In this document: positions 35,709-44,471 of the stretch, piece by piece | Position numbering within the stretch: the stretch's first letter is position 1 | Layout: every line of letters starts with the position of its first letter | From: Paenibacillus silviterrae | GTDB taxonomy: Bacteria > Bacillota > Bacilli > Paenibacillales > NBRC-103111 | Length of the DNA stretch: 64,000 nucleotides | Assembly: GCF_030167925.1 (NCBI RefSeq) | Contig: NZ_JASKUT010000002.1 | Location: forward strand, 1,302,001 to 1,366,000 | Reading direction: 5' to 3' | Made by a program: the position numbers and the translations under genes | Notes under the pieces: generated by a model | Told to the model about the DNA's origin: nothing | Database searches by the model: none | Seen by the model: the letters and a program-made list of their open reading frames with translations, nothing else

Positions 35709-35804
35709 GCGCACGATACCTTCTCAAGTCGAAATTGTTGAGTTTTTGTAGAGCCGTCTCTATTATACTTCCACAAAGAGCCATCTGAACAATAGCTAAA
35801 AAGG

Positions 35805-37337
35805 ATGTGGGGAGAATTGGCAAGCGGCAAAAACAAAATGATGTTAGCACTATCTCTTGGTACGTTTATAATAAGTCTAATCGTTCATTTCATGCACAGA
35901 GCCTATGGTGTCTTTGGACATATGAACACGATAGGTTTGGCAACGGGCAGCGAATCCCCTCCTTTTTTCGCGGTTATGTTGAATATTATATTAGTCATAC
36001 CGCTTATCCAATTGGGGTTAGCTTATTTTCTTTACTCGAAACAGACAGATCATCGGCTTATCCCGGTACTCAATGCATCAGCGCTTACATTTTCAAGCAT
36101 TTCCATGATCGCAGGCGGAGGTGGAGCGGTAGAGTTTCATTTTTCAATCTTTATGGTGTTGGCCATTATTGCTTATTACGAAAATGTCAATATAATAAGC
36201 CAAATGACGGTTATTTTCTTTTTGCAGCATATTCTAGGCTTTTACTTCCTGCCGCAATTTGTTTTTGGGGTTGATCATTATTCTTTCTTCATGCTGGTAG
36301 TTCACGCTGTATTTTTAGGACTGACGTCACTTGCAACCGTTCTGCTCATTAAATCGAAGAAAAAAATGACCGGCAGGTTAGAAGAAGCAAATGAATTAAA
36401 GCAGAACAAAATCACAACGCTGTTGGAAACGGTTAAAGCGCTCTCCCATCAATTGGAACAAGCCTCTTACGAGATCTCACAGAAATCCGAATATAATATC
36501 GGAACCGGCCAAGAGATGCTGGCCTCCTTTAGAGAGGTATCCTCCGGGCTAGAAATTCAAAGTGAATCGCTCACAACCATCGAATCGAATTTGCATCACA
36601 TTGACGAAATGATCAAGCATAACACTCAAACCTTTGCCGTTTTACACGATAAAGCCGCGACTACCGGGGATAAGGTACAAATCAACCGCAGCAGCATTGA
36701 ATCCTTGTTCGAAAAGGTAGGCATTGTCTCTGACGCCATTAATCAAGCTACAAGGACCGTAAAAACGTTGAATGAGTCCTCGCATCGCGTTGGTACGATT
36801 ATTTCCACTATTCAGGGAGTCGCTAACCAAACGAATCTTCTGGCATTAAATGCTTCCATTGAAGCCGCAAGGGCCGGCGAGCTCGGTAAAGGGTTCGCTG
36901 TTGTTGCCGGCGAAATCAGGAAGCTAGCCGACCAATCGAATAAAGCGACTGAAGAAATCGGAATCATTCTTATGGCCATTCAGCAGGAAAGCCAGCAGTC
37001 TGTCCTTCAGTTCGAAACCGGACATCAAGCTGCTGCACACACCGTTAGCCTCGCCGGCTCCTGTGTAAGCAGCTTCCATCAAATGAACGAAGCCATTCAG
37101 GAAGTGATCGACGGTATAAAAGGCTTGCATGAATCCGTCATATTGATCGAGCAGCGATCCCATAGCATATCTGCCGAAATGAGTAATATTTCGGCGGTAA
37201 CCGAGGAAAGCGTAGCTTCCGTCCAAGAGCTGTATGGGATGACGGGTACGCAGAATAAAGCATCCCACGGCATCAATAAAGAACTTCTGTACCTGAAAGA
37301 GCTTGCCGCAACACTGCAAAAGCAACTTCATTCATGA
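35805..37337 (+). CDS. Methyl-accepting chemotaxis protein with multi-helix membrane domain
   Basis: A 510-residue chemoreceptor. Instead of the usual periplasmic sensor, the N-terminus has about six membrane helices (residues 12-190) with short loops. The signalling coiled coil follows, with the highly conserved tip VANQTNLLALNASIEAARAG and GFAVVAGEIRKLADQS that contacts CheA/CheW. The start is unclear: ATG 35805 has no spaced ribosome site; TTG 35817 after GGGGAG, or ATG 35838, are alternatives. It would sense a membrane-linked or redox signal. Confidence 0.9.
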   Translation: MWGELASGKNKMMLALSLGTFIISLIVHFMHRAYGVFGHMNTIGLATGSESPPFFAVMLNIILVIPLIQLGLAYFLYSKQTDHRLIPVLNASALTFSSISMIAGGGGAVEFHFSIFMVLAIIAYYENVNIISQMTVIFFLQHILGFYFLPQFVFGVDHYSFFMLVVHAVFLGLTSLATVLLIKSKKKMTGRLEEANELKQNKITTLLETVKALSHQLEQASYEISQKSEYNIGTGQEMLASFREVSSGLEIQSESLTTIESNLHHIDEMIKHNTQTFAVLHDKAATTGDKVQINRSSIESLFEKVGIVSDAINQATRTVKTLNESSHRVGTIISTIQGVANQTNLLALNASIEAARAGELGKGFAVVAGEIRKLADQSNKATEEIGIILMAIQQESQQSVLQFETGHQAAAHTVSLAGSCVSSFHQMNEAIQEVIDGIKGLHESVILIEQRSHSISAEMSNISAVTEESVASVQELYGMTGTQNKASHGINKELLYLKELAATLQKQLHS

Positions 37338-37356
37338 CCGGAGCACCTTAGGAGAA

Positions 37357-37400
37357 AACAAGCCCTGCCTTCCTGCAACGGGAGTGCAGGGTTGTTATTT
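37357..37400. terminator. Bidirectional terminator after the chemoreceptor
   Basis: AACAAGCCCTGC pairs with GCAGGGTTGTT with one bulge, followed by ATTTT. It also lies past the stop of the opposing phosphatase gene. Confidence 0.7.
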
Positions 37401-37415
37401 TGAGATCCCGCCCCG

Positions 37416-38027
37416 TTAGTGCAACCTATCTAAATGCTTAACTGATGCAAAATCTGCAATTTTGAAGTTTCCGCTTTCGTAAGTAAGTGTTGTTATCGAA
37501 CACTCCGGAACCAATTCACTTTGCACGGATATGAAATTAGGATGCCAAACATCAAGATCTCCCTTATGAAATGTATGTACCAAAAAGTCCGTTATTAATC
37601 CGCCATGGGTAACGATGACAATATTACTATGGAGCGGGTGTTGTGTTGCTATTTCAGATAATAATGAGAATAAACGTTGCCCTGCCTGCTTTACGGAATC
37701 ACCCACCGGCGGTATATAGTCAGGCTCACGTGTACAGTGCTCCCACATCGCAACAAACTCATCAAAAGTTTGTCCCGGTAAGTCCCCCCAATTGGCTCGT
37801 TCCCGTAAACGGGCATCCACACAAATTGTTGATTTCGCCTCTAATGCTATATACTCGGCGGTTTCTTTCGCTCTTCGAAGCGGGCTTGAAAATATGGCTG
37901 AAACGGGTAATTTATTAAAATGTCTTGCTGTTGTTTGTGCTTGTAATATACCCATAGAAGTTATGGAGACATCCCCGATTGCCTTCTCCTTTAAAGCATG
38001 CCTGACAAGAAAAAAAGACGTGCTCAT
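37416..38027 (-). CDS. Histidine phosphatase family protein
   Basis: A 203-residue phosphoglycerate-mutase-fold enzyme. The catalytic motif is FLVRHALKEK (RHA rather than the common RHG) at the N-terminus, with arginine in SSPLRRAKET and the second histidine in IVTHGGLI. It would form a phosphohistidine and dephosphorylate a small metabolite; substrate unknown. A G-rich site precedes ATG 38027. Confidence 0.9.
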   Translation of the reverse strand: MSTSFFLVRHALKEKAIGDVSITSMGILQAQTTARHFNKLPVSAIFSSPLRRAKETAEYIALEAKSTICVDARLRERANWGDLPGQTFDEFVAMWEHCTREPDYIPPVGDSVKQAGQRLFSLLSEIATQHPLHSNIVIVTHGGLITDFLVHTFHKGDLDVWHPNFISVQSELVPECSITTLTYESGNFKIADFASVKHLDRLH

Positions 38028-38097
38028 TTATTGCTACCCCCCATAACTTACTCAGTATCAATTTATTACCATTTTATGCCGGTTTGTCTGGTCTAAA

Positions 38098-38131
38098 GCA
38101 AAAAGGATAATCACCGAATGAGTGACTATCC
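38098..38131 (-). terminator. Terminator of the phosphotransferase gene
   Basis: GGATAATCAC (38105-38114) pairs with GTGACTATCC (38122-38131); on the minus strand T5 follows. Confidence 0.7.
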
Positions 38132-38315
38132 CTGTATAACCCCAGATCGCGTTCTATCGACTCTTATGATCACCCCCCGCTATATCATATGACGATCGCT
38201 ACGAGAGGGAGAATAAAAAATAGTGGTATGAGCGGCAGTTACATGAGTCGCTGTCTTTCGTGCACCTTGCTTGCAACGAACTTAAACCTGTTTCAACTAT
38301 CGTCTTCTTAGAAAG

Positions 38316-39377
38316 CTAAAGCACTTCTTGGCATCGCCAATCCCGGTAAAACGCGCACGCCCGTTCCAGCTGGGAGCTCCATAGCCAACGCATTTTCGTG
38401 CGCTCTTCCGGATCCGTGCACCAAGAAGCTGCGATATAAAAGCATTGAAGTGCCGATAATCGGTAATCGGATAATGTCATTTCCCATGTATAGTCCGCGA
38501 CCCCGAATTCGACGAGCGAGTCGTAATATGTTCGCAGTATATCGAGTTCGAACGCGCGGCGGTGTCCCGGTTCCCACCACAAGACCATCATATAGGACAA
38601 GTCACTAGGCCCGACCCAGTTTTGCAATGACCACTCGAACGGCTGCCGGTCAATAAAGTAAATTCCTTCAGCCTGGCCATCCTTCCGCGATAATATATTG
38701 CCGGGATTTACGTCCCCGTGTATCAACGCGAATGGCCCACCTGACGATAGGCGTTTCGCCATCGCGTCCGGATGACGTTTGAAGACATCCGACGCTAAGT
38801 CGCTCTGGAACGACCCGCTACCATCCCGAAGTGCCTCGAGCAATGGCTCGAACCCCGTCCGAGTTTGCGTCAAATACCGTTCCAGCTGCATTTCGTCAAC
38901 AACGTTGTATCCAGCAGCCCGGAGGCTGTCCGTACCCCAGCAATAACTGTGAAGTCTCGCCAATGCTCTCGCCGCTGCCTTGCCGTAAGCCAATGTTGGC
39001 TCGATGTCCCAGTTGTTCCTATGGGTGTTCGTCAAGTCTTCCAGCAGGAGATGGTAGGACGACTTTTCATAATGCGCATCGTAACAATTCGGGATCGGGA
39101 CTCCGTGAAACCCGGTGTAATCCTTCGTATAATAATCAACTTCCGAACGTCCGAATGTCCCTCCGCCGCACAGCTTCAGAAACAAACTTTCCGGAGATCC
39201 GCCGCCAGAGCATTCGTACGCCAGCCGGACGCGATACGCTGCCGAATTGTCCGCGCGCAGCGGTTCCAAGCGGTAATCTGTCGGAAGCACGCCACTCTGG
39301 AGACCCGCGCGCTTCAAGCAATCGATGATATATTCAAGGTTTAATTGAAGAGGATCGGTAATCACGCGTCGATTCAT
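38316..39377 (-). CDS. Phosphotransferase of the aminoglycoside/ecdysteroid-kinase-like superfamily
   Basis: A 353-residue kinase-fold protein. Brenner-type catalytic loop FALIHGDVNPGNIL and the metal-binding segment YFIDRQPFEW are clear; LFLKLCG carries the candidate ATP-binding lysine. The CHK/EcKL-like branch phosphorylates small hydroxyl compounds; aminoglycoside resistance cannot be assumed. It is a single gene with its own terminator about 185 bp past the stop. Confidence 0.85.
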   Translation of the reverse strand: MNRRVITDPLQLNLEYIIDCLKRAGLQSGVLPTDYRLEPLRADNSAAYRVRLAYECSGGGSPESLFLKLCGGGTFGRSEVDYYTKDYTGFHGVPIPNCYDAHYEKSSYHLLLEDLTNTHRNNWDIEPTLAYGKAAARALARLHSYCWGTDSLRAAGYNVVDEMQLERYLTQTRTGFEPLLEALRDGSGSFQSDLASDVFKRHPDAMAKRLSSGGPFALIHGDVNPGNILSRKDGQAEGIYFIDRQPFEWSLQNWVGPSDLSYMMVLWWEPGHRRAFELDILRTYYDSLVEFGVADYTWEMTLSDYRLSALQCFYIAASWCTDPEERTKMRWLWSSQLERACAFYRDWRCQEVL

Positions 39378-39474
39378 ATTTCCTCGTGCTCCTTTTTTTC
39401 GTTTTGTTGGTGGGAGGAACCACTCGAACCGATACGGCTGCCGTCATCATTTACACGTAACTTGTCGACTTTTC

Positions 39475-40215
39475 CTAGGCACTATAATCCCGGAGAAGCT
39501 TCTCCAAAGCTCCTCTTACATCACCTTGAAATACTCCTCCGTGAAAGCAAATCAGTTGATCTATGTCATATTGAAGCAATCGACGAACGGAACTTAAAGC
39601 CTCTGCCATATCCAAAGTAAATTGGGGATTCGCAATGTCCAGTTTACCTTGTTCCAGTACAACAGCGTCTCCTGCGATAAGTGTTTTACTGGATGGTACA
39701 TAAACGGAGATATGTCCAGGCATATGACCCGGAGTATGGACAATCTCTATGCCGGTACACCAAGCTAACCTCTCACCGGAGGAAACGGTACGATCGACCG
39801 TAACCGGTTCTATTGTTTTCAGAAAGGATATAAATTGTTCAGCGTATGGCTTTTCCTGTGCGGACAAAGCATCCAACCCCGATTCCGCTTGTTCCAGCCG
39901 CAATGACTTTTTCGTTCCTTCGATATACGGCTTTTCCAGCTCGTGTGCAATAATCTCTACTTGCGGGTACATGCGCTTCAACCCAGCAAGCGAACCCATA
40001 TGATCCATATCGTGATGGGTGACGATTACTTTGGTAACCGCAGCTAAATTGACGTTTATCCGGTTGGCTGCAGCTTCAAGATAAGCTTCGAAATTCGGAT
40101 ATCCACAATCAATAAGGATCGTATCCTGCTCGTCTTGAAGAATAGTTGGAGTGATGATTTGCCTTTGTCCGTTATATTCAAAATCAATCTCAAGTAGATG
40201 TATGCTGTGCATAAG
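39475..40215 (-). CDS. MBL-fold metallo-hydrolase
   Basis: 246 residues. Zinc motif VTHHDMDHMGS (HxHxDH variant HHDMDH), the later histidine in TPGHMPGHISVY, Asp in LIAGDAVV and the terminal FHGG are all present. Typical substrates are lactones, thioesters or phosphodiesters; not resolved. GGAGGG lies before ATG 40215. Its neighbour at 40319 is another MBL protein on the same strand, 103 bp upstream. Confidence 0.9.
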   Translation of the reverse strand, partial: LMHSIHLLEIDFEYNGQRQIITPTILQDEQDTILIDCGYPNFEAYLEAAANRINVNLAAVTKVIVTHHDMDHMGSLAGLKRMYPQVEIIAHELEKPYIEGTKKSLRLEQAESGLDALSAQEKPYAEQFISFLKTIEPVTVDRTVSSGERLAWCTGIEIVHTPGHMPGHISVYVPSSKTLIAGDAVVLEQGKLDIANPQFTLDMAEALSSVRRLLQYDIDQLICFHGGVFQGDVRGALEKLLRDYSA

Positions 40216-40318
40216 CGCCCTCCGATAATCAACCTTACTACATAACATCTTATCAAAATGTACAACAAAATAATCCGTACATTTTTATTTAACCTATTCT
40301 CTCCGTTCGTAGCGGGTA

Positions 40319-41071
40319 TCAAATGTGAGTGCACTGACTTTTTTGTTGACCGGCCGGCAGCCTTTTCAAATATTCTGCATGGCGTCGAACTTCATTCGCC
40401 CCTAGAGGGCCGCCATGACCCAGATAAAATGTCTCGTGGCCGGAAGAGAGTAAACCCAGAAGCTCCTCGGCAACCCGGTGCGGATCGTCTTCGAATGGCG
40501 GTCGGATGGCGTGGTTTTTCCTCATGATGCCCCCGAGCAAAATACCCGAGGCCAAAAGATCACCTACCATAGCGTCATTCGACTCCAGTTCGACGGATAT
40601 AGATCCTGGGGTATGCCCAGGTGTGTGTGTCGCCGTTCCGGGTACGCCGAAACGCTGTAAATCAACGGGTTGTTTTCCGGAAACCAATAAATCCGGCGTA
40701 AATCCCTCATAAGGCTGACGGATAAATCCTGTTTTGAAAAACAGCCGGGCAAACCGTCCCGTCGGACAGAACGTCATCTCCTCTTCCCGGTTATAATGCT
40801 TGGCATCGTCCTCATGTGCGAGTATGGGTGCTCCCGTAAGCTCCCGCAATCTTGCCGCACTGCCGGCATGATCGACATGGGCATGGGTTATGATGATAAG
40901 CTTGATGTCCTTAAAGGTAAGCCGCTCTTTCGCGAGCGCTCTTCCTATTTTTTGCTCCGATGCCGGTATACCGGCATCGACTAAGACGCAACCATCCGGT
41001 CCGCGCAGCAAATAGGCGTTCACCATGTGCATCGGAAGAATGGGAATCCGTACAATGCTCACGTTCTTCAT
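40319..41071 (-). CDS. MBL-fold metallo-hydrolase under a TetR operator
   Basis: 250 residues with a canonical THAHVDHAG zinc motif, THTPGHTPGS, Asp in MVGDLL and LGHGG. It is related in fold to the protein at 39475 but differs widely in sequence. AGAGGAG precedes ATG 41071. It is divergent from a TetR gene at 41208, and a palindromic operator lies 32 bp before its start, so it is probably that regulator's target. Confidence 0.9.
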   Translation of the reverse strand: MKNVSIVRIPILPMHMVNAYLLRGPDGCVLVDAGIPASEQKIGRALAKERLTFKDIKLIIITHAHVDHAGSAARLRELTGAPILAHEDDAKHYNREEEMTFCPTGRFARLFFKTGFIRQPYEGFTPDLLVSGKQPVDLQRFGVPGTATHTPGHTPGSISVELESNDAMVGDLLASGILLGGIMRKNHAIRPPFEDDPHRVAEELLGLLSSGHETFYLGHGGPLGANEVRRHAEYLKRLPAGQQKSQCTHI

Positions 41072-41102
41072 AAACAAGTCACTCCTCTTTTTAAAATAAA
41101 AT

Positions 41103-41117
41103 ACCGAACGGTTCGGT
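41103..41117. promoter_or_regulatory. TetR-type palindromic operator
   Basis: ACCGAACGGTTCGGT, a perfect 7+1+7 palindrome between the divergent MBL and TetR genes. Its size and base pattern are typical of TetR-family operators. Confidence 0.72.
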
Positions 41118-41207
41118 TTTTTATAGGTTACCAAATATTTTTCGAAAATACCATAGTAATGTTAAAATAATAATATTCATTATTCTTAAGTACGGAGGTC
41201 ATCTATC

Positions 41208-41801
41208 ATGCGCAAGGGCGAGAAGACGCGCCAGCATATTATCGAGAAATCCGCCGGACTCTTTAATCAAAAAGGGTATGCCGGCTCTTCCATACAAGAC
41301 ATCATACAAGTCACGGGATTGACCAAAGGCGGCGTCTATCGGACATTTTCCGGGAAAGACGAAATTGCGCTGGAAGCGTTCGATTATGCCTCGCGGATTA
41401 TGATGGAGCATTTCTTGGAGGCTGCGGAAAAGGCGGAGAAGGCGACCGACAAGATCTTGGCGGTATGCGCGGTATACGAAGACCCTGTTAATCAGCTTCC
41501 GATCGAGGGGGGATGCCCCTTGCTCAACACGGCGGTGGAGGCGGATGATGGTTATCTTCCGCTACGAGAGAAAGCGGTAGCCGCACATGGTCATTTCACG
41601 GCGTTCATTCAAGGTATATTGGACGAAGGGGTCACCTCGGGGGAGCTATCTTCAACTCTCAACACGGAAGCCGTAGCTTCGTTCGTGGTTTCTTCGTTGG
41701 AAGGCGGCGTCATGGCAAGCCGGTTAACCCGGGACAATAAGCACATCGGGTTCGTGATTCAGCAGATCAAGCTGGTCCTCTCGACTTATCATACCATTTA
41801 G
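41208..41801 (+). CDS. TetR-family transcriptional regulator
   Basis: 197 residues. The N-terminal HTH (SIQDIIQVTGLTKGGVYRTF, about 28-47) is standard for the family, and the C-terminal ligand domain contains GGCPLLNTAVE, a pattern of TetR_C_16-like members. GGAGG precedes ATG 41208. Divergent from the MBL gene; it probably represses both through the palindrome at 41103. Confidence 0.92.
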   Translation: MRKGEKTRQHIIEKSAGLFNQKGYAGSSIQDIIQVTGLTKGGVYRTFSGKDEIALEAFDYASRIMMEHFLEAAEKAEKATDKILAVCAVYEDPVNQLPIEGGCPLLNTAVEADDGYLPLREKAVAAHGHFTAFIQGILDEGVTSGELSSTLNTEAVASFVVSSLEGGVMASRLTRDNKHIGFVIQQIKLVLSTYHTI

Positions 41802-41841
41802 CAAAGGAGCGGTTCCCGGTATATAGCGCCGGGAGCGCAGC

Positions 41842-41871
41842 AAGGCTGCCGATTTCTTTTCGGCAGCCTTT
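41842..41871 (+). terminator. Terminator after the TetR gene
   Basis: AAGGCTGCCG and CGGCAGCCTT arms around a T-rich loop, facing the opposing anti-sigma gene. Confidence 0.7.
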
Positions 41872-41906
41872 CGAGGATCGCAGGGCCCTTTTCCCATCCA
41901 TATAGT

Positions 41907-42860
41907 TTACTTCGATACTTCGACGACAATCGTATCAAGCAACCGTCCCTTTACGTAGGGAAGCAGCCTCCAGCGCCCCGCTTCAGGCAGCTTCATCAAG
42001 GTGACGACGTGACGGTCGGCTCCGTTCAGTTTACCGGCCAAGGCATTCGCGGAGCTTATCTGGTTAGAGGAGTAAACATCGATCATCTTGTCTGTACCTT
42101 GCTTCACCGCTTTTACCTCAAAGGGCCCGTTAAGAAGTTCATCGTTCCCCCAGAAATGCCACATGTACTTTTGGTTTCTTCCGGCAATGAACCCGGCATC
42201 GATGAACCCCACTTTTTTCTCGACACCGCGCATCATGTAAGCCCCGGATGTAAACTCAGGCGTAATATCCCATGAGGGCTCAAGTATAAACAGCTGTACA
42301 GTGCCATAGGGCTTATCGTCGAGCAGCACGCTCAGTTCCCACATCCCCTCCAGCGGCAAAGCGAACTGGGTTGTGAATCTTTCCAGTCCTGCATAACCGG
42401 GGCTCGGCTTCGTAATGACTTCGGAGGATAATATCTCCTTCGCGCCCGATTCGAGATGAACGGCTTGGAGCGTTACCATTTTTCCCAAGTAGGTTTCTAA
42501 GGCCTCGTCAAAATGAAACATATATCCCGCGGTTTTCCCGGCCGTCGCATACGGGTCCGGATAGACTGTGAATAGTCTTCGTCCGTTATCATAATAGTCA
42601 TGCCGCGCTATCGGTTTACCCGAAATTACGACGGGCGGTTCAACTACGGACGGCAACACCATGTCTTTGAACGGAAGCCAGCCGATAACCAATGATGTTA
42701 TGACCAAAGGTACACATACAGCCGATACTACGGAAAAAGGGATCCTTTTCGACTCACCAGCACGCTGCAGCACCTTATGTTTCAAATCAGCGGTAAAATG
42801 GCGATCGGCAAAAGGCGGATCCGCCATACTATTGGCCCAAGCCGGTTTTTCTTCACTCAT
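41907..42860 (-). CDS. Single-pass membrane protein, probable anti-sigma factor
   Basis: 317 residues: a cytoplasmic N-terminus of about 40 residues, one membrane helix (about 43-62, FSVVSAVCVPLVITSLVIGW) and an outer beta-rich domain. The topology and position directly after an ECF sigma gene (3 nt apart) fit a membrane anti-sigma or sensor. I do not see a zinc-binding anti-sigma motif. GAGGAGG precedes ATG 42860, inside the sigma gene's end. Confidence 0.75.
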   Translation of the reverse strand: MSEEKPAWANSMADPPFADRHFTADLKHKVLQRAGESKRIPFSVVSAVCVPLVITSLVIGWLPFKDMVLPSVVEPPVVISGKPIARHDYYDNGRRLFTVYPDPYATAGKTAGYMFHFDEALETYLGKMVTLQAVHLESGAKEILSSEVITKPSPGYAGLERFTTQFALPLEGMWELSVLLDDKPYGTVQLFILEPSWDITPEFTSGAYMMRGVEKKVGFIDAGFIAGRNQKYMWHFWGNDELLNGPFEVKAVKQGTDKMIDVYSSNQISSANALAGKLNGADRHVVTLMKLPEAGRWRLLPYVKGRLLDTIVVEVSK

Positions 42861-42863
42861 GCT

Positions 42864-43409
42864 CTACACCTCCTCACGGGATATTAGCTCGCTCATCCGT
42901 TTCTTGGCACGATGCGATCTTGATTTCACCGTACCTTCCGATATTTTCAACAAAACGGCGATTTCCTTTTGCTTCAGGCCGTAATGAAAATCTAGCACTA
43001 GTACCTCTCTATATTTGCGTGGCAGCTGCAGGACTGCATTCCAAACCGCGCGGTTATCGAGACGGTCAAAAACCACTTGCTCCGCAGCCGGGGAGGTCCC
43101 CCATTTCGTAAATGTATCGGTCAGGGTTACTTTACGAAGGAAGGCGCTTTGCAAATAATGCAGTGCCTTATTCCTCGTTATCGTCAGCAACCAGCTTTTG
43201 ACCGAGCATTCTCCTCGAAAAGCGTACAAACCGTTATATGCTGCTAGGAACACCTCTTGAGAAATATCATCAGCCGCTTCGGAACGACTCGTCAGAAAAT
43301 AGGCGAAGTTCCATACATCGTCTCCGAACGAATCCATCAAGTCACGCAGCACGATACTCCGATCATAACCCTGTGCCAGATGCTTTAAGTAATCCCACTG
43401 GTCCGTCAA
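42864..43409 (-). CDS. ECF RNA polymerase sigma factor
   Basis: 181 residues with region 2 (VWNFAYFLTSRSEAADDISQ) and region 4 (LPRKYREVLVLDFHYGLKQK, then EIAVLLKISEGTVKSRSHRA), and no further domains. It directs polymerase to a stress or envelope regulon; ECF factors usually recognise AAC-type -35 elements and drive their own operon. The frame extends to GTG 43418, but GGGGTGA is better spaced for TTG 43409. It forms a two-gene unit with the membrane protein at 41907. Confidence 0.92.
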   Translation of the reverse strand: MTDQWDYLKHLAQGYDRSIVLRDLMDSFGDDVWNFAYFLTSRSEAADDISQEVFLAAYNGLYAFRGECSVKSWLLTITRNKALHYLQSAFLRKVTLTDTFTKWGTSPAAEQVVFDRLDNRAVWNAVLQLPRKYREVLVLDFHYGLKQKEIAVLLKISEGTVKSRSHRAKKRMSELISREEV

Positions 43410-43507
43410 TGCCTTCACCCCAATATATAAGACCGTAGACTACAACAGATGGTTCCCCATTTCAAAATAAAATTTCATCTTCCGCTTGTCGGCCAAAGCG
43501 GGAAAGA

Positions 43508-44323
43508 TTACTGTTTGCGGAACGCCGTGGGAGAAAGGCCGAATTTATTTTTAAATACACGATGGAAATATGTATAGCTTGCGAAACCGGAGCTCTCCGC
43601 GATTTGCTCCAGCGTCAGGTTGGTATGCTTCATCCGTTCCACTGCGTCGGATAAACGAATTTCCAGCGCATATTGCATGATCGACTTGCCGTAGAACTCT
43701 TTAAAACAATGCGCAGCGCGGGATACACTCAAGCAGGCATACCTTGCCACGTCCTCAACTTTAAACGCTTCCCTTGCATGCTCTTCTATGTATCTCCTCA
43801 TATGCAAGGCCGTTTGCCAGCGGCTGTGGGAAGTCCGCGTTTCATTAATGGCACGGTCCAGGGCCAGGCAAAGCGCCCGCAGCAAATATTCGGTCATCTC
43901 GGAATTTTCGTCTTCCAAACGCTGCTTTTCTTTGATGATCTGATTCCATAAGGAAAGGATGACATCGGTCATGCCAATGCGGATTCGAAACGGTTTGACG
44001 GAACGATGCCACCAATCGTCCACCCAAGCTCCCCGGCAGTATAAATAATAATCCCCGCTGGTCACCTTGGATAGGGCAGCTTGTTTATCCTTATCATGTT
44101 CCCCGATACGAAGCTCATAAAAACTGCCGGGCTTTAGCAGGATAAGATCTCCGGGCTCAATGGTGAGCTCCTGCCCCTCAGCATGTACTACGCAGCTTCC
44201 CTCCGTCTGCAATCGAAGCAGATAAGTTGCGAGCCCCTTATTCTTGTTTCCCCTCTGGGTACGATGAGTGTGGTACGAATAGCCGCAAAGCAAAACGTTT
44301 TTCTCCAAGTCATCACCATCCAA
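43508..44323 (-). CDS. AraC-family transcriptional regulator
   Basis: 271 residues: N-terminal AraC-binding cupin domain (YLLRLQTEGSCVVHAEG, LILLKPGSFYEL) and C-terminal two-HTH domain (FKVEDVARYACLSVSRAAHC; LTLEQIAESSGFASYTYFHR). The start is uncertain: ATG 44323 has no strong site, and TTG codons just downstream (GGAG spaced before the one in VLLCGYS) are alternatives. It is divergent from the lipoprotein gene at 44472. Confidence 0.9.
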   Translation of the reverse strand: MDGDDLEKNVLLCGYSYHTHRTQRGNKNKGLATYLLRLQTEGSCVVHAEGQELTIEPGDLILLKPGSFYELRIGEHDKDKQAALSKVTSGDYYLYCRGAWVDDWWHRSVKPFRIRIGMTDVILSLWNQIIKEKQRLEDENSEMTEYLLRALCLALDRAINETRTSHSRWQTALHMRRYIEEHAREAFKVEDVARYACLSVSRAAHCFKEFYGKSIMQYALEIRLSDAVERMKHTNLTLEQIAESSGFASYTYFHRVFKNKFGLSPTAFRKQ

Positions 44324-44471
44324 CTATTCATAAAAATAGCAGAATCTATCATGTTTTCGATTATATTGATTATTCTTTTCAGTCGCAATATGAATTAGTA
44401 TGGTAGAGTCAAACCGGCAATCGCAGTCAACCATGATAACGTTTATCAACCATGCAAATGGAGGGGTAACA

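Noticed and set aside
38316..39377. Aminoglycoside resistance gene
   Set aside because: The kinase fold is shared by many small-molecule kinases; nothing in the sequence or neighbourhood points to antibiotic resistance.
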